DNA from: Pseudomonas nitroreducens NBRC 12694
GTDB taxonomy: Bacteria > Pseudomonadota > Gammaproteobacteria > Pseudomonadales > Pseudomonadaceae
Length of the DNA: 64,000 bases
NCBI RefSeq assembly: GCF_002091755.1
Contig: NZ_BDAI01000013.1
Coordinates: forward strand, 1 to 64,000
Reading direction: 5' to 3'
Shown one piece after another: positions 62,341-64,000 of this stretch (positions within the stretch are counted from its first letter, which is position 1; every line of letters starts with the position of its first letter). The position numbers were made by a program, and so were the translations under genes. Below the pieces are notes generated by a model, which had not been told where the DNA came from, did no database searches, and was given only the letters and a program-made list of their open reading frames with translations.

Positions 62341-63400
62341 GCTGGATCGTTACATCGGCACGACCGTCTTCGTTTCCATTCTCGCGGTACTCGGGGTGAT
62401 CCTCGGCCTGGCCGAGCTGTTCGCCTTCGTTGACCAACTGGGGCAGATCGACGAAAGCTACACCCTGACCGAAGCCCTCAAGTTCGTCCTGCTGACCGCG
62501 CCGAGCCGTGGCTACGACATGCTGCCCATGGCGGCGCTGATCGGCTGCCTGGTGGGGCTGGGTACCCTGGCCAGCAACAGCGAGCTGACCATCATGCGCG
62601 CCGCCGGCGTGTCGCTGCAGCGCATCGTCTGGGCGGTGATGAAGCCGATGCTGGTGCTGATGTTCGCCGGCATCCTGGTCGGCGAGTACGTGATTCCCTA
62701 TACCGAAACCGCCGCCCAGAGCGGGCGCGCCCTGGCGCAGAGCGGCAACGGCTCGCAGAGCTCCAAGTCTGGCTTGTGGCACCGCCAGGGGCATGAATTC
62801 ATCCACATCAACGTGGTGCGCCCGGACGGCGTGCTGCTGGGCGTGACGCGTTACGACTTCGACGAGAACCGTCGCCTGCAGACCGCGAGTTTCGCCCGCC
62901 AGGCGGTCTTCGAGAACAACCAGTGGCAGTTGCAGGGCGTGACCACCACGGTGCTGCATGCTGCGGAAAAACGTAGTGAGGTCGTGAGCAAGCCCAGCGA
63001 GGCCTGGAATATCCAGCTCAGCCCGCAACTGCTCAATACGGTGGTGATGGAGCCCGAAGCGCTGTCGATCACCGGACTGTGGGATTACATCCATTACCTG
63101 CAAGAGCAGGGCTTGAACTCCAACCGCTACTGGCTGGCGTTCTGGACCAAGATCCTGCAGCCGCTGGTGACGGCCGCCCTGGTATTGATGGCGATCTCCT
63201 TCATCTTCGGTCCGCTGCGTAGCGTGACCCTCGGCCAGCGGGTGTTCACCGGCGTGCTGGTGGGCTTCACCTTCCGTATCGCCCAGGACCTGCTTGGTCC
63301 GTCCAGCCAGGTGTTCAACTTCCCGCCGCTGCTGGCGGTGCTGGTGCCGGCGGCCATCTGCGCTTTCCTTGGCACATTGCTGCTGAAAAGGGCGGGTTGA
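62333..63400 (+). CDS. lptG: LPS export ABC permease LptG
   Basis: This 355-residue partner of LptF has the same six-segment layout with a periplasmic jellyroll (about residues 130-260). The start ATG lies within the last codons of lptF, so the two are translationally coupled. The lptB ATPase and lptA/C genes are not in this window. Confidence 0.95.
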   Translation: MRKLDRYIGTTVFVSILAVLGVILGLAELFAFVDQLGQIDESYTLTEALKFVLLTAPSRGYDMLPMAALIGCLVGLGTLASNSELTIMRAAGVSLQRIVWAVMKPMLVLMFAGILVGEYVIPYTETAAQSGRALAQSGNGSQSSKSGLWHRQGHEFIHINVVRPDGVLLGVTRYDFDENRRLQTASFARQAVFENNQWQLQGVTTTVLHAAEKRSEVVSKPSEAWNIQLSPQLLNTVVMEPEALSITGLWDYIHYLQEQGLNSNRYWLAFWTKILQPLVTAALVLMAISFIFGPLRSVTLGQRVFTGVLVGFTFRIAQDLLGPSSQVFNFPPLLAVLVPAAICAFLGTLLLKRAG

Positions 63401-63413
63401 TCCATCGCAAATG

Positions 63414-63440
63414 AAAAAGCCGGCAATCGCCGGCTTTTTT
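63414..63440. terminator. Bidirectional terminator after lptG
   Basis: GCCGGC arms (63419-63424 and 63429-63434) with loop aatc, extended by A-T pairs, are followed by six T on the plus strand and five on the minus strand. It separates lptG from the convergent RDD gene. Confidence 0.9.
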
Positions 63441-63451
63441 GTCTGCCGGGG

Positions 63452-63964
63452 TCAGCCCCGGCCTTGCGTTGCCTTGCGCACCGCCTTGGGAATCTGGATC
63501 ACCACGCTTTCCGAGTAGCGGTCCTGCCAGGTGCGCTTGTCCTTGTCCCAGAGCATCCAGAGGAAGCCCAGACCGACGCAACCCCAGGAAACGATGGCAA
63601 TGACGAAGCGCAGCAGCGCCTGCATCAGGCTGATGCGCGTCCCGTCCGCGTTCTGCACGCGCACGCCCCAGACCTGCATGCCCAAGGTCTGGCCGCTATG
63701 GGTCCAGAATTTCGCGAAGAAGGCGAACACGCTGATGAACAGCAGGCTGGACAGCAGCGGATCGCCGGTCAGCGCGCCCTGGTCGGCCAGCATGCGGAGT
63801 TTCTCGCTGCCATAGATCAGGCGCAGGAAGCCTTGCTGGTAGATGAGCGTCACCACCATCAGCAAGGCCACACAGAGCAGGAAGTCGTAGAACATCGCGG
63901 CAAAGCGACGGACGAGCGTGGCGGGCGGGAAGTCTCCCGCGGGCTGGAGCTGCTGCTTGGGCAT
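63452..63964 (-). CDS. RDD-family membrane protein
   Basis: This 170-residue protein has about three hydrophobic segments and RDD-domain features (VRRFAAMFYDFLLCVALLM, GQTLGMQVWGVRV, WQDRYSESVVI). Some RDD proteins are Na+(Li+)/H+ antiporters, but most are uncharacterised. The start is the ATG at 63964, close to the window edge; nothing upstream can be judged. Confidence 0.88.
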   Translation of the reverse strand: MPKQQLQPAGDFPPATLVRRFAAMFYDFLLCVALLMVVTLIYQQGFLRLIYGSEKLRMLADQGALTGDPLLSSLLFISVFAFFAKFWTHSGQTLGMQVWGVRVQNADGTRISLMQALLRFVIAIVSWGCVGLGFLWMLWDKDKRTWQDRYSESVVIQIPKAVRKATQGRG

Positions 63965-64000
63965 GAGCGTCTTCTATGGAGGCTGGGATCGATGGGGCCG

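Overview
The window is Pseudomonas chromosome, most likely from the P. aeruginosa / P. nitroreducens / P. citronellolis side of the genus. Evidence: uniformly high G+C, Pseudomonas-type REP sequences (core gagcgagcttgctcgcgaac), and gene blocks whose order matches what I remember of P. aeruginosa PAO1 (dauBAR - rhlB - acyl-CoA ligase - esterase - amino-acid-binding protein - pcs; and valS - small ORF - holC - pepA / lptF - lptG). No phage, insertion sequence, integron, CRISPR array, rRNA or tRNA gene was found. Species assignment is inference.

Layout. 1-275: a folded intergenic element and a REP. 276-3069 (-): dauBAR, D-to-L arginine conversion and its regulator. 3199-9394 (-): a chemoreceptor, the RNA helicase RhlB, an M19 dipeptidase and a cyclic-nucleotide-domain diguanylate cyclase. 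9468-12045 (-): acyl-CoA ligase and esterase. 12559-16786 (+): a complete aapJQMP-type amino-acid ABC importer with conspicuous hairpins, then pcs (phosphatidylcholine synthase). 17870-21509: GlxA-type regulator, NTF2-like protein, two GST-family proteins and a GIY-YIG protein. 21490-25180 (-): a putative secreted metallopeptidase, NdpA and an orphan TAXI-type binding protein. 25314-30435 (+): sbcD-sbcC with an AAC(6')-type acetyltransferase translationally coupled to its end. 30581-31291 (+): a Dps protein with a long Lys/Ala/Pro histone-H1-like tail.

31359-33427 (-): a secreted hypothetical protein and a dienelactone hydrolase/SnoaL fusion. 33800-44615 (+): the main accessory feature, a two-partner secretion locus (TpsB transporter plus a 3014-residue TpsA) with no recognisable contact-inhibition toxin or immunity gene, Ala/Gly/Ser-rich insertions in its haemagglutinin repeats, and a long Gln/Ala-rich predicted helical C-terminus. 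44668-53421: isochorismatase-like hydrolase, LysR regulator divergent from a DHA2-type exporter, RlmF, a VTT membrane protein, a small winged-helix protein, an SLC13 permease with RCK_C domains, and a ThDP enzyme. 53645-55549 (+): secreted M14 carboxypeptidase. 55612-61025 (-): pepA-holC-(small ORF)-valS. 61207-63400 (+): lptF-lptG, half of the LPS export machine, then an RDD membrane protein on the opposite strand.

Most of the window is conserved housekeeping DNA. The places most worth a second look are the TPS adhesin, the H1-tailed Dps, the acetyltransferase coupled to sbcDC, the aap leader and intergenic hairpins, the three-way-junction element at the left edge, and a His48-to-Leu change in the D-arginine dehydrogenase.
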